Source of the DNA: an alpha proteobacterium IMCC14465
GTDB lineage: Bacteria > Pseudomonadota > Alphaproteobacteria > RS24
Direction: 5' to 3'
DNA length: 64,000 nucleotides
NCBI GenBank assembly: GCA_000293845.2
Contig: ALYF01000006.1
Location: forward strand, 1 to 64,000
Shown piece after piece: positions 56,452 to 64,000 of this stretch. The position numbers were made by a program, and so were the translations under genes. Under the pieces are notes generated by a model that saw nothing but the letters and a program-made list of their open reading frames with translations, made no database searches and was not told where the DNA came from. The first letter of the stretch is position 1, and each line of letters opens with the position of its first letter.

Positions 56452-58374
56452 TTACCTGACAGGTGTTTTATCCATTTTGGTGCTTAGGCTCGATGACGCT
56501 GCCTGCAGCATACTCTGGGTTTTAGGCATCATGGACATGCGCTTATCTGTTTGATTGGCGGGGAGAGTGTCATCAAACAGCTCTGCCAGTTTTTCAGTCA
56601 TTACGCCGCCCAGCTGTTCGGCATCGACAATTGTCACCGCGCGGCGATAATAGCGTGTCACATCGTGACCAATACCAATGGCAATCAGTTCCACGGGGGA
56701 ACGGGTTTCGATTTCTTCAATCACCTGGCGTAAATGTTTTTCCAGATAATTACCTGCATTGACGCTCAAGGTGCTGTCATCTACCGGCGCGCCATCGGAA
56801 ATGACCATCAGGATACGGCGTTGTTCGGGGCGTGCCATTAAACGCTGATAGGCCCAAACCAGCGCTTCGCCATCAATATTTTCTTTGAGCAGGCCTTCGC
56901 GCATCATCAGACCTAAATTCCGTCTTGCGCGGCGCCATGGAATATCCGCTTGTTTATAGACGATATGGCGTAAGTCATTCAGCCTACCGGGATGCGCGGG
57001 TTTGCCATCCGCCATCCACGCTTCTCTGGCTTGTCCGCCTTTCCAAGCGCGTGTCGTAAAGCCGAGTATCTCGGTTTTCACGCCGCATCTTTCCAGTGTG
57101 CGCGCGAGAATATCAGCACTCATAGCGGCAACTGTAATCGGGCGTCCGCGCATGGAGCCGGAATTATCTATCAGCAATGTAACAACTGTATCCCGGAAAT
57201 TCATATCGCGTTCCATTTTGAACGATAGCGGATTGCCGGGGTCTACGACCACGCGCGATAGACGTGCGGCATCCAGATAGCCTTCTTCGAGGTCAAAATC
57301 CCATGAACGGTTTTGCTTGGCTTGCAAGCGGCGTTGAAGTCTGTTCGCCAGTCTTGAAACCGCACCCTGCAAATGACTAAGTTGCTGGTCGAGATAGGTG
57401 CGCAGGCGATTAAGTTCTTCGCCATCACATAAATCTTCGGCTTCTACGGTTTCATCAAAGCGGGTGGTGAAAACTTGATAGCTGGATTTGGTTGCATCAG
57501 GCGCACCGTCTGGGCGTTGAGAGCGCACGGCTTCGCCAGCCTCTTCGCCTTCGGCATCCATATCAACTTCTTCGCTATCCATTTGGACGGTTTGTTCTTC
57601 GCCCTCCGGCATTTCACTGCCGGTTTCCATATCTTCAGAACCGCTGCCTTGCTCCTGCTCGGCTGACCCGTCCTCGCCATCATTCTCGTCATTATCATTA
57701 TTGCTTTCGTCGCCAGCATCCTCGCCTTCATCAGATGCATCCGTGCCTTCGGAGTCGATAAGTTCGAGATCTGCGAGAAGCTGGCGTGTTTTGGCGGCAA
57801 AAGCAGTCTGGTTATTCATGATATCAACGAGGTCATCCATGCCCTCGCCAATGCGTTCTTCAATCCATTCCTGCCACGCTGTAACAGTTGGCTGGGCGGC
57901 TGCGGGGGGGTGTTGACCTGAAAGGCGCTCACGCACGAGATAGGCCAGCGCGACATCCATAGGGGCATCTTCGCGTTGTGTTAAACTTGCCAGACCTTCT
58001 TTTTCACAAATGGTCTGGTGCATGAGTTGAAGATTCTCAGCAACGCCGGGCATTTGATTGGCGCCGATAGACTCGTAGCGGATATTCTCAAGCCGGTCGA
58101 AAATCGCGCGGGCATCCGGCTCGACCGGTCTATTTTTAGCACTTAAGGGCTTGTCGTGATGGGCGAGTTGCAAAGCGATGCTATCAGCTTGTCCCCGCAA
58201 AAGCGTGCGCTCCTTAGTCGGCAAATCCCTTGGCGGCAAGGGCAGGCGCACACGGTTACCGACCACAGATGGTGTTTCGGTTCCAAAGGTGACATCCAAT
58301 TCATCATTCTCAGCCAAAGACCGCATGGTCTGACTGATAGCTCTTTTGAACCTGTCAATTGTCTCTTCTGTCAT
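56452..58374 (-). CDS. cobT: cobaltochelatase subunit CobT
   Basis: 640 aa. N-terminal helical part, a central acidic stretch (about 205-290, rich in Glu/Asp such as [20 protein letters not shown]) and a C-terminal von Willebrand A domain with [25 protein letters not shown] (about 415-430) and [15 protein letters not shown]. With CobS and CobN it inserts cobalt into hydrogenobyrinate diamide. CobN is not in the window. Start overlaps the cobS stop by one base. Confidence 0.95.
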   Translation of the reverse strand: MTEETIDRFKRAISQTMRSLAENDELDVTFGTETPSVVGNRVRLPLPPRDLPTKERTLLRGQADSIALQLAHHDKPLSAKNRPVEPDARAIFDRLENIRYESIGANQMPGVAENLQLMHQTICEKEGLASLTQREDAPMDVALAYLVRERLSGQHPPAAAQPTVTAWQEWIEERIGEGMDDLVDIMNNQTAFAAKTRQLLADLELIDSEGTDASDEGEDAGDESNNDNDENDGEDGSAEQEQGSGSEDMETGSEMPEGEEQTVQMDSEEVDMDAEGEEAGEAVRSQRPDGAPDATKSSYQVFTTRFDETVEAEDLCDGEELNRLRTYLDQQLSHLQGAVSRLANRLQRRLQAKQNRSWDFDLEEGYLDAARLSRVVVDPGNPLSFKMERDMNFRDTVVTLLIDNSGSMRGRPITVAAMSADILARTLERCGVKTEILGFTTRAWKGGQAREAWMADGKPAHPGRLNDLRHIVYKQADIPWRRARRNLGLMMREGLLKENIDGEALVWAYQRLMARPEQRRILMVISDGAPVDDSTLSVNAGNYLEKHLRQVIEEIETRSPVELIAIGIGHDVTRYYRRAVTIVDAEQLGGVMTEKLAELFDDTLPANQTDKRMSMMPKTQSMLQAASSSLSTKMDKTPVR

Positions 58375-59363
58375 TAGGAGGCAAGAATGTTAACGGCCTT
58401 CTCGGGAAGGTCTTCGCCAAAACACCTTTGATAAAATTCTGCGACTGTCGGGCGTTCAAGCTCATCGCATTTGTTTAAAAAGGTTAGCTGGAAGGCGAGG
58501 CCGATATCTTCGAAAATTCGCGCATTTTCGGCCCATGTCAAAACCGTCCGCGGTGACATGACGGTTGAGATGTCCCCATTCATAAAAGACGCACGTGTGA
58601 GGTCGGCGACCTGCACCATATTGGCGATGGTCTTTTGACCTTCGGCATTATTAAAATCTTTTTCTTTCGAAAGGACGATTTTCACTTCTTCCTCATGTGG
58701 CAAATAATTCAGGCTCGTGACGATATTCCATCTGTCCATCTGGCCTTGGTTAATCTGCTGCGTCCCGTGATAGAGGCCCGACGTATCGCCAAGGCCGATT
58801 GTGTTGGTTGTCGCGAAAAGTCTAAACCATGGGTGCGGACGCAGAACCTTATTCTGGTCGAGCAAGGTCAATTTGCCGGAGACTTCGAGAATACGCTGGA
58901 TTACAAACATAACATCGGGACGACCGGCATCATATTCGTCAAAAACCAAAGCGACAGGTCTTTGCAGAGCCCAAGGCAGAATGCCTTCTTGGAATTCAGT
59001 AATCTGTTTTCCGTCGCGTAAAACAATTGCCTCTTTACCAATCAGGTCAATCCGGCTGACATGACTATCGAGATTGATGCGGATACAAGGCCAATTCAGC
59101 CGCGCTGCAATTTGTTCGATATGGGTGGATTTACCTGTCCCGTGATAGCCTTGCACCATAACGCGCCGGTTATTGGCAAAACCGGCAAGCAGGGCGCGTG
59201 TTGTTTGGGCGTCAAAAAGATAATCATCGTCAAGCTCGGGAACATATTCGCATGATTGAGAAAATGCTGGCACTTTCAGCGCACTTTCAAACCCGAAAAT
59301 ATCTCCGACATTGACTTCAATATCGGGTTCATTTGGCATGTCTGAATTACTTTCGGCAGTCAT
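58374..59363 (-). CDS. cobS: cobaltochelatase AAA+ subunit CobS
   Basis: 329 aa MoxR-like AAA+ ATPase. Walker [18 protein letters not shown] (residues 73-89), Walker [15 protein letters not shown], sensor [19 protein letters not shown]. It forms the ATPase ring with CobT. Operon cobS-cobT, with the DnaJ-domain gene 63 bases upstream. Confidence 0.96.
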   Translation of the reverse strand: MTAESNSDMPNEPDIEVNVGDIFGFESALKVPAFSQSCEYVPELDDDYLFDAQTTRALLAGFANNRRVMVQGYHGTGKSTHIEQIAARLNWPCIRINLDSHVSRIDLIGKEAIVLRDGKQITEFQEGILPWALQRPVALVFDEYDAGRPDVMFVIQRILEVSGKLTLLDQNKVLRPHPWFRLFATTNTIGLGDTSGLYHGTQQINQGQMDRWNIVTSLNYLPHEEEVKIVLSKEKDFNNAEGQKTIANMVQVADLTRASFMNGDISTVMSPRTVLTWAENARIFEDIGLAFQLTFLNKCDELERPTVAEFYQRCFGEDLPEKAVNILAS

Positions 59364-59426
59364 TTATAGTTCCTTATCTTTAACGCGAGAAAATTACGAT
59401 AGAATGTTAACTAGGTCGCAGGGCGC

Positions 59427-60008
59427 TTAACAAAAGCCCGAAGCCTTTAAATAATTATACGCTTGAATGACCTTATTAAGTTTTTCTTCATAGCTCCGGT
59501 CGCCGCTATTGGCATCGGGGTGAAACTTTTTGATACGGGCTTTATAACGCGTTTTGACGTCTTCTGCTGTTGCAGTTTCATCCAGCTCTAACACCTCAAG
59601 CGCGCGCTTCTGGCCAGATGAGGCGCGTTTGGCCAGTGCCGGAGCTTTGCCCTCTGCAACCTCAGATACCAAATCATGTGGATCTTGCCATTGCCAGTTG
59701 CCGCTTTGACCGGGGGTGTTTCTATTGGCACCCATGGTCCATGTGGGGCGGTGGCCTGTCCGCGCGCTTCTTTGAAAGGCTGCAATATCGGCCTCGCTCA
59801 TGCCTTCAAAAAAATTGAAGCTCTGATTATAGCTTTTAATATGCGTCAGACAGAAATAACGCTTATCCGAACTGCCTTCAGCAGCAGGTGCGGGATATGA
59901 TCCAACTTCACTGCAATCGGGCCAGTCACAGGTAACCTGTGCTTCAACTTCGTTGCCGCCCTTCTTGCTTATTCGTATTGAGTCAAAATATTTTGATTTC
60001 AGGTTCAT
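59427..60008 (-). CDS. DnaJ-domain protein
   Basis: 193 aa. The J domain is at the C-terminus (about 133-193): ALEVLELDETATAEDVKTRY, FHPDANSGDRSYEEKLNKVI, with the HPD triplet. The N-terminal part has Cys residues (TCDWPDCSEVG, YFCLTH) that may bind zinc. This form is usual in alphaproteobacteria next to bolA and cobS. It probably stimulates DnaK on a specific client. Confidence 0.92.
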   Translation of the reverse strand: MNLKSKYFDSIRISKKGGNEVEAQVTCDWPDCSEVGSYPAPAAEGSSDKRYFCLTHIKSYNQSFNFFEGMSEADIAAFQRSARTGHRPTWTMGANRNTPGQSGNWQWQDPHDLVSEVAEGKAPALAKRASSGQKRALEVLELDETATAEDVKTRYKARIKKFHPDANSGDRSYEEKLNKVIQAYNYLKASGFC

Positions 60009-60102
60009 TACACTGATAATCTAGTTTGCAGTGGATAAAAAAAACAGTCTTTTGTCTCAACAATTTGTATGTTTTTGAGAATTAGACAGTGAAGGAAACT
60101 TT

Positions 60103-60390
60103 ATGGCAGTAGTTGATATGATTATCAAGAAACTTGAAGCACGTTTTGCCCCTGAATATCTCAATGTTACGGATGAGTCACACCGTCATAAGGGGCATGC
60201 GGGGTCGCGTCCAGGCGGGGAGACGCATTTTTGGGTAAAAATTACGTCCTCTCATTTTGATGGACTCAGCCGCATAGAACGACATCGGCTGATTAATGAC
60301 TGCCTTTGTGTGGAACTAAAAGGCCTTATTCATGCGTTAACCGTGAAGGCAAAAACACCTGCCGAAGCGGCTGAGGCTGAAAACAAATAA
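60103..60390 (+). CDS. BolA family protein
   Basis: 95 aa. FAPEYLNVTDESHRHKGHAG, ETHFWVKITSSHFDGLSRIE and RHRLINDCLCVEL; the conserved His and Cys for Fe-S binding with a monothiol glutaredoxin are present. Roles in iron-sulfur trafficking and stress morphology. GAAGGAAAC precedes the ATG. Confidence 0.94.
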   Translation: MAVVDMIIKKLEARFAPEYLNVTDESHRHKGHAGSRPGGETHFWVKITSSHFDGLSRIERHRLINDCLCVELKGLIHALTVKAKTPAEAAEAENK

Positions 60391-60393
60391 TCT

Positions 60394-61677
60394 TTACGTT
60401 TCGTCGGAAACTGTCTTGTCAGGTTTAATTTCAAGCTGGGTAATCTGATTTCGTTGGCGGGATATGATTCTGAATCTAAAGCCGTAAAAAACAAAAACCT
60501 GTCCCGGTTTAGGGATGGCGCGCGCTTCATGAATCACCAATCCGGCAATGGTGATGGCCTCGTCATCTGGTAAATCCCAGCCTGTCTCGCGATTTAAATC
60601 CCGCATTGTCATGCTACCGTCAATCAACAGACTACCATCTGCCGCTGGTATCAGAATTTTTTCCTTATTGTCATGCTCGTCATCAATCTGTCCGACAATT
60701 TCTTCAAGAATATCTTCCAAGGTGACAAGACCCATCAAACCGCCATATTCATCCACGACCAGCGCAAAATGCGCTTTGCGCGCCCGAAAGGCGTTGAGCT
60801 GTTCAGCAAGCGAGGTTGTTTCAGGGACAAACCAAGGCGGCGATATAAGCGCGCGTATTTCCACGCCCCGCGCACCATCGGGGGTTGCGGCGAGGGCGCG
60901 TAACAAATCCTTGGCATGGAGAATACCGATAATATTTTCAATCTCATTTTCCCAGAACGGGATGCGCGTATGTGGGCTTTCCAGAACTTGACGCACAATT
61001 TCCTCTGGCTTGAGGCCAATATTAATCATCATCATGCCCTTGCGATGCACCATGACATCTTCAAGGGTGAGGTCTTTCAAATCGAGAATACCGCCCAGCA
61101 TGTCGCGGTCACCTTTTGTCACTGCGTCTGTGCTGTGGTGCATATCAATCGCACCTCTAATCTCTTCATGTGCGGGCCGCATACTGTCAGCATCTTCGGC
61201 ATTAAATCCGAGAAGGCGCATAATCCCACGGGCAATGAAATTAAGGGCCAGCGTGAAGGGTGCGAAAATCCAAACAATAAAACGCATAATTCCCGCTACG
61301 CGCAAGGCTGTATTATCAGGGTTTAAAATCGCATATGTCTTTGGCAATACTTCGGCAAATATGACAACCACACAGGTCATGACCAGCGTGGCATAAACCA
61401 CACCCGTATCTCCAAACAATTTCAGGAATAAAGATGTTGCCAATGCCGAGGCCATAATATTGACCAGATTATTGCCGAGCAAAATTGCACTAAGCAATCT
61501 TTCATGATGCTCCAGCAAGCTGTTAACCCATTGGGCGCGCTTATCATTGTCTTTTGCTAATTGATACATGCGCGCACGCGAGGTGGCTGTCAGTGCTGTT
61601 TCAGAGCCAGAAAAAAAGCCGGATAACAAAATAAGAACCAGAATAATCAGCCCAAGGATAAGAAAGGAAGAGACCAT
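60394..61677 (-). CDS. HlyC/CorC-family membrane transporter (DUF21-CBS)
   Basis: 427 aa. DUF21/CNNM membrane part (residues 1-180, three to four helices, FFSGSETALTATSRARM), a CBS pair (about 195-330, VHRKGMMMINIGLKPEEI, FALVVDEYGGLMGLVTLEDI-LEEIVG) and a C-terminal CorC domain (GWDLPDDEAITIAGLVIHEA). This family is linked to magnesium or cobalt efflux. It follows aroB by 2 bases. Confidence 0.94.
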   Translation of the reverse strand: MVSSFLILGLIILVLILLSGFFSGSETALTATSRARMYQLAKDNDKRAQWVNSLLEHHERLLSAILLGNNLVNIMASALATSLFLKLFGDTGVVYATLVMTCVVVIFAEVLPKTYAILNPDNTALRVAGIMRFIVWIFAPFTLALNFIARGIMRLLGFNAEDADSMRPAHEEIRGAIDMHHSTDAVTKGDRDMLGGILDLKDLTLEDVMVHRKGMMMINIGLKPEEIVRQVLESPHTRIPFWENEIENIIGILHAKDLLRALAATPDGARGVEIRALISPPWFVPETTSLAEQLNAFRARKAHFALVVDEYGGLMGLVTLEDILEEIVGQIDDEHDNKEKILIPAADGSLLIDGSMTMRDLNRETGWDLPDDEAITIAGLVIHEARAIPKPGQVFVFYGFRFRIISRQRNQITQLEIKPDKTVSDET

Positions 61678-61679
61678 GA

Positions 61680-62810
61680 TTATCCCTGATTGTGCAAAAA
61701 CGCGGTTAACTGTGCGGCAGATACTTCATTTGTGATAAAGGCGTCGCCTATCGCTTTCATAAGAATAAACGTCATGACGCCTTGGCTGACTTTTTTATCT
61801 TGCGCCATGGCGGTGACGAGGTCTTCTGCCGCGAATGGCCCACCTGTTACGTCTGTTTGACTGACCGGTAATCCGGCAGCTGCGAGATGGTTGATGAGAG
61901 CCTGCGCGTCTTCTTCTGGGCATAGGCCAAGATGCACGGAAAGACCCACGGCTTGCGCCATGCCGAGGCCGACAGCTTCGCCGTGCAATAACTTATCTGA
62001 ATATCCGGTCAGGTTTTCATAGGCATGGGCGAATGTATGACCGAGATTGAGCAAAGCCCGCGCCCCTTCTTCTTTTTCATCTTGCGCGACAATATCGGCT
62101 TTGGTTTCACAGCTTTTGGCGATGGCATAGCTCAAAGCTGCGCACTCCCGGTTTTTGAGCGCATCACGATTATCTTCCAGCCAGTCGAAGAATGCCCGGT
62201 CACAAATGGCGGCATATTTTACAATCTCGGCATAGCCAGCATTAAACTCCCTATCCGGTAGGGTTTGCAGCGCGTTGAGGTCCGCCAAAACAAGCGAAGG
62301 TTGGTGAAAAGCGCCAATAAGATTTTTCCCTTGAGGGACGTTGATACCGGTTTTGCCGCCGACAGAACTATCGACTTGCGCTAAGAGAGTTGTCGGAATT
62401 TGAACAAACCGCACGCCGCGCCGTAAAGTTGCCGCCGCAAAGCCGGTTAAATCGCCAATCACACCCCCACCCAGCGCTATCATCATATCCTGACGCTCGA
62501 CTTTCTCATCAAGCAACCAGTGGGTGAGCGTCTCTAGGCCTGAAAAACTTTTGCTGGCCTCACCGGGGGGCATAATTTTTGTGATATGGGCAATGCCCGC
62601 GCCATCCAAGCTGGCTGTCAAACTGTCCAGATGCGCCGCGGCGACGTTTTCGTCAGTCACAATGGCGACAAAAGGGCGTTTCAACAAAGGTGATATTAAA
62701 GTCGGGCATGACGTGAGCAGTCCCGCGCCGATATGGATATCGTAGCTTCTGTTAGGGCTTGTTGAACCTGAAAGGCTCACATTCACTTTTTTCAAACCGG
62801 TTTCACTCAT
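61680..62810 (-). CDS. aroB: 3-dehydroquinate synthase
   Basis: 376 aa. NAD region ALGGGVIGDLTGFAAATLRR (residues 95-114), PTTLLAQVDSSVGGKTGIN, NAGYAEIVKYA, zinc ligands in LNLGHTFAHAYENLTG and LLHGEAVGLGM. Second step of the shikimate pathway. Starts directly at the aroK stop. Confidence 0.97.
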   Translation of the reverse strand: MSETGLKKVNVSLSGSTSPNRSYDIHIGAGLLTSCPTLISPLLKRPFVAIVTDENVAAAHLDSLTASLDGAGIAHITKIMPPGEASKSFSGLETLTHWLLDEKVERQDMMIALGGGVIGDLTGFAAATLRRGVRFVQIPTTLLAQVDSSVGGKTGINVPQGKNLIGAFHQPSLVLADLNALQTLPDREFNAGYAEIVKYAAICDRAFFDWLEDNRDALKNRECAALSYAIAKSCETKADIVAQDEKEEGARALLNLGHTFAHAYENLTGYSDKLLHGEAVGLGMAQAVGLSVHLGLCPEEDAQALINHLAAAGLPVSQTDVTGGPFAAEDLVTAMAQDKKVSQGVMTFILMKAIGDAFITNEVSAAQLTAFLHNQG

Positions 62811-63395
62811 TTATGTCGTATCCGATTTCACAAGAATACCCTGATTTGTGAGTATGTCAGAAATGTCTTTAACTGTTTGCGGGCGTTGTCCGTCTTCACA
62901 CTCAACCACTATATCTGCTTCGGCGTAAACAGGGTAACGTTCATCCATTAATCGGGTGATTGTTTCTTCAATATTACCCTGTGCCAGAAGGGGACGTTTT
63001 TCAGGTCTTTTACTGACACGCCTGATAAGGGTCTCGCGGTTTACTTTTAGCCAAATTGAAAACCCTGATTGGAGAATAATCTCTCTTGTCGCGGCATTGG
63101 CAAAAGCACCGCCACCCGCGGCGATAATAGCGGGCGGTCCGTCTAGCAATCGTTTGAAGACGCGTTTTTCACCGTCTCGGAAAGATGCTTCACCATGTAA
63201 TTTAAAAATTTCCGGAATGGTCATCTTGGCAGCTTTTTCAATCTCGGTATCCGAGTCGATAAAACGCGCACCAATATGCGCCCCAAGCATTTTACCGATG
63301 CTGGATTTGCCGGCTCCCATCATGCCGATAAGGATAACGGATTTTTCAAGTTTTCCGTTGGGTCTTGGTTTTACGTCCTTTTTCTTACGGGTCAT
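62811..63395 (-). CDS. aroK: shikimate kinase
   Basis: 194 aa. Walker A ILIGMMGAGKSSIGKMLGA (residues 21-39), shikimate-binding FIDSDTEIEKAAKMTIPEIF, GEASFRDGEKRVFKRL, AAGGGAFANAATRE and the lid RVSKRPEKRPLL. Followed by aroB in the same operon. Supplies the chorismate used by the pab and chorismate mutase genes. Confidence 0.97.
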   Translation of the reverse strand: MTRKKKDVKPRPNGKLEKSVILIGMMGAGKSSIGKMLGAHIGARFIDSDTEIEKAAKMTIPEIFKLHGEASFRDGEKRVFKRLLDGPPAIIAAGGGAFANAATREIILQSGFSIWLKVNRETLIRRVSKRPEKRPLLAQGNIEETITRLMDERYPVYAEADIVVECEDGQRPQTVKDISDILTNQGILVKSDTT

Positions 63396-63561
63396 ATAAC
63401 CTTATCTAGCTTTGCAGAATTTTCCCGTCTACTGAAATATTACCTTTAGCCCAATCTGCCATTCTCATGCCTTATTTGGTGGGTATAAATGTGCCGATTG
63501 TCGAGATATGAAAATTGAATTAGTCTGAGTAGAATAAGTTCGATTTCTAAAGGAAAATAAA

Positions 63562-63693
63562 ATGCGCATAGCGATTGGTGTTGTTGTCCTGCTTGTTACC
63601 CTTATCTGTATAACTGTTTATATGGCGCAGGCCATTCAGCCAGAAATTGAAACAACGGTTGAAATCATACCGTCTGAAAAACTCAATAAGTAA
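63562..63693 (+). CDS. 43-aa membrane-anchored protein
   Basis: MRIAIGVVVLLVTLICITVY, then an exported tail MAQAIQPEIETTVEIIPSEKLNK. Strong AAAGGAAAA ribosome site before the ATG. Single N-terminal helix. Divergent from aroK. A small AATCC-TTCG-GGATT hairpin begins at its stop codon. Not recognised; may belong with the secreted gene that follows, 27 bases on. Confidence 0.7.
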   Translation: MRIAIGVVVLLVTLICITVYMAQAIQPEIETTVEIIPSEKLNK

Positions 63694-63720
63694 TCCTTCG
63701 GGATTGATGGATATGAAATA

Positions 63721-64000
63721 ATGCCTTTCAGGTCAGCTTTTGTCTTTTTGTCTGTATTTATTCTGGCGGGTGCCGTTTCGGTGTCTCCTCATTTGACAAA
63801 TGCAGCGGCAAAAGAAATCGCGCGCCGCGCACCGCTGAATATTATCCCAAAGCCGACCGAGGTGGTCGCAGCGACGGACCGCAAGGCACGCATAAATAAT
63901 AGATCTGAGACCGTGCTGCCGAAATTGGCTCCCGGCGGATTAAGCATCAAGCGCCCGATACGCAATGTTGCAGCTTTGCCGGGCGGCAAGGGATTGGTGC
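63721..64000 (+). CDS. exported protein, cut by the window end
   Basis: Open from ATG 63721 to the window edge (93 codons, no stop). Signal peptide 1-33 (VFLSVFILAGAVSVSPHLTNAAA), then a basic Pro/Arg-rich region (IARRAPLNIIPKPTEVV, LSIKRPIRNVAALPGG). No domain can be called from this part. CDS extends beyond the window. Confidence 0.65.
   Translation, partial: MPFRSAFVFLSVFILAGAVSVSPHLTNAAAKEIARRAPLNIIPKPTEVVAATDRKARINNRSETVLPKLAPGGLSIKRPIRNVAALPGGKGLV

Overview
The window looks like chromosome from a marine-type alphaproteobacterium with moderate GC and tight gene packing. This is inferred from gene content and order: metX-metW beside chorismate mutase-hisC-tyrA, rpmB near cobT-cobS-dnaJ-bolA, helicase-S4-TerB-ferredoxin-CarD-RpoH, ftsE-ftsX, lptM-lysA beside argH and tlpA, aroK-aroB-corC, and a Coq7/Coq4 ubiquinone route. 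Many genes overlap by 1 or 4 bases (ATGA or TAATG), as in a streamlined genome. No species can be named from the sequence alone; a Parvibaculales/PS1-like or Rhodospirillales-like lineage is a guess.

Layout. 1-3955 is an integration hot spot. The 3' end of a tRNA opens the window. A tyrosine recombinase gene broken by an in-frame stop follows, between perfect 65-bp inverted repeats. Next is a 2.6-kb integrated element with an intact integrase, a GNAT acetyltransferase and a small unknown protein, bounded by 48-bp direct repeats of tRNA-Arg(CCG). 4.1-12.5 kb carries a thiolase, an AT-rich TonB receptor, malate synthase G, a PQQ sugar dehydrogenase and rpmF. 12.5-34.5 kb is core metabolism: folate (pabC-pabA-pabB), gloB, methionine (metX, metW), aromatic amino acids and histidine, cell division (ftsE, ftsX), lysine and arginine (lysA, argH), 3-hydroxyacyl-CoA dehydrogenase with ETF, a cobalamin adenosyltransferase and gluQRS. 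34.5-36 kb has coq7 overlapping a one-piece DedA/YqaA-DsbB fusion.

36.3-38.5 kb is an accessory pocket between an intact tRNA-Leu and a broken 5' half of a tRNA-Thr. It holds small membrane and secreted proteins, among them a 118-aa MotA-like channel protein without the large cytoplasmic loop. 38.6-47 kb holds an aspartic protease, a flavin monooxygenase, Coq4, an ArsC/Spx-like protein, TusA, a cytochrome c, a TspO-like protein with a 15-bp tandem repeat, a CaiB-type CoA racemase and an M48 lipoprotein protease. 47-53 kb is the RpoH/CarD/ferredoxin/S4/helicase block. A candidate small RNA with CU-rich segments lies between the helicase and rpmB. 53.9-56.4 kb is a second TonB receptor interrupted by one amber codon. 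The window ends with cobT-cobS, dnaJ, bolA, corC, aroB, aroK and a truncated secreted-protein gene.

Working together: thiolase, 3-hydroxyacyl-CoA dehydrogenase, ETF and the CoA racemase fit fatty or branched acyl-CoA oxidation, with malate synthase G capturing glyoxylate carbon. CobS/CobT and the PduO-type adenosyltransferase point to cobalamin chemistry. The most unusual items are the inverted-repeat recombinase module, the mini-MotA pocket, the CU-rich RNA, the DedA-DsbB fusion and the two single-stop interrupted genes.
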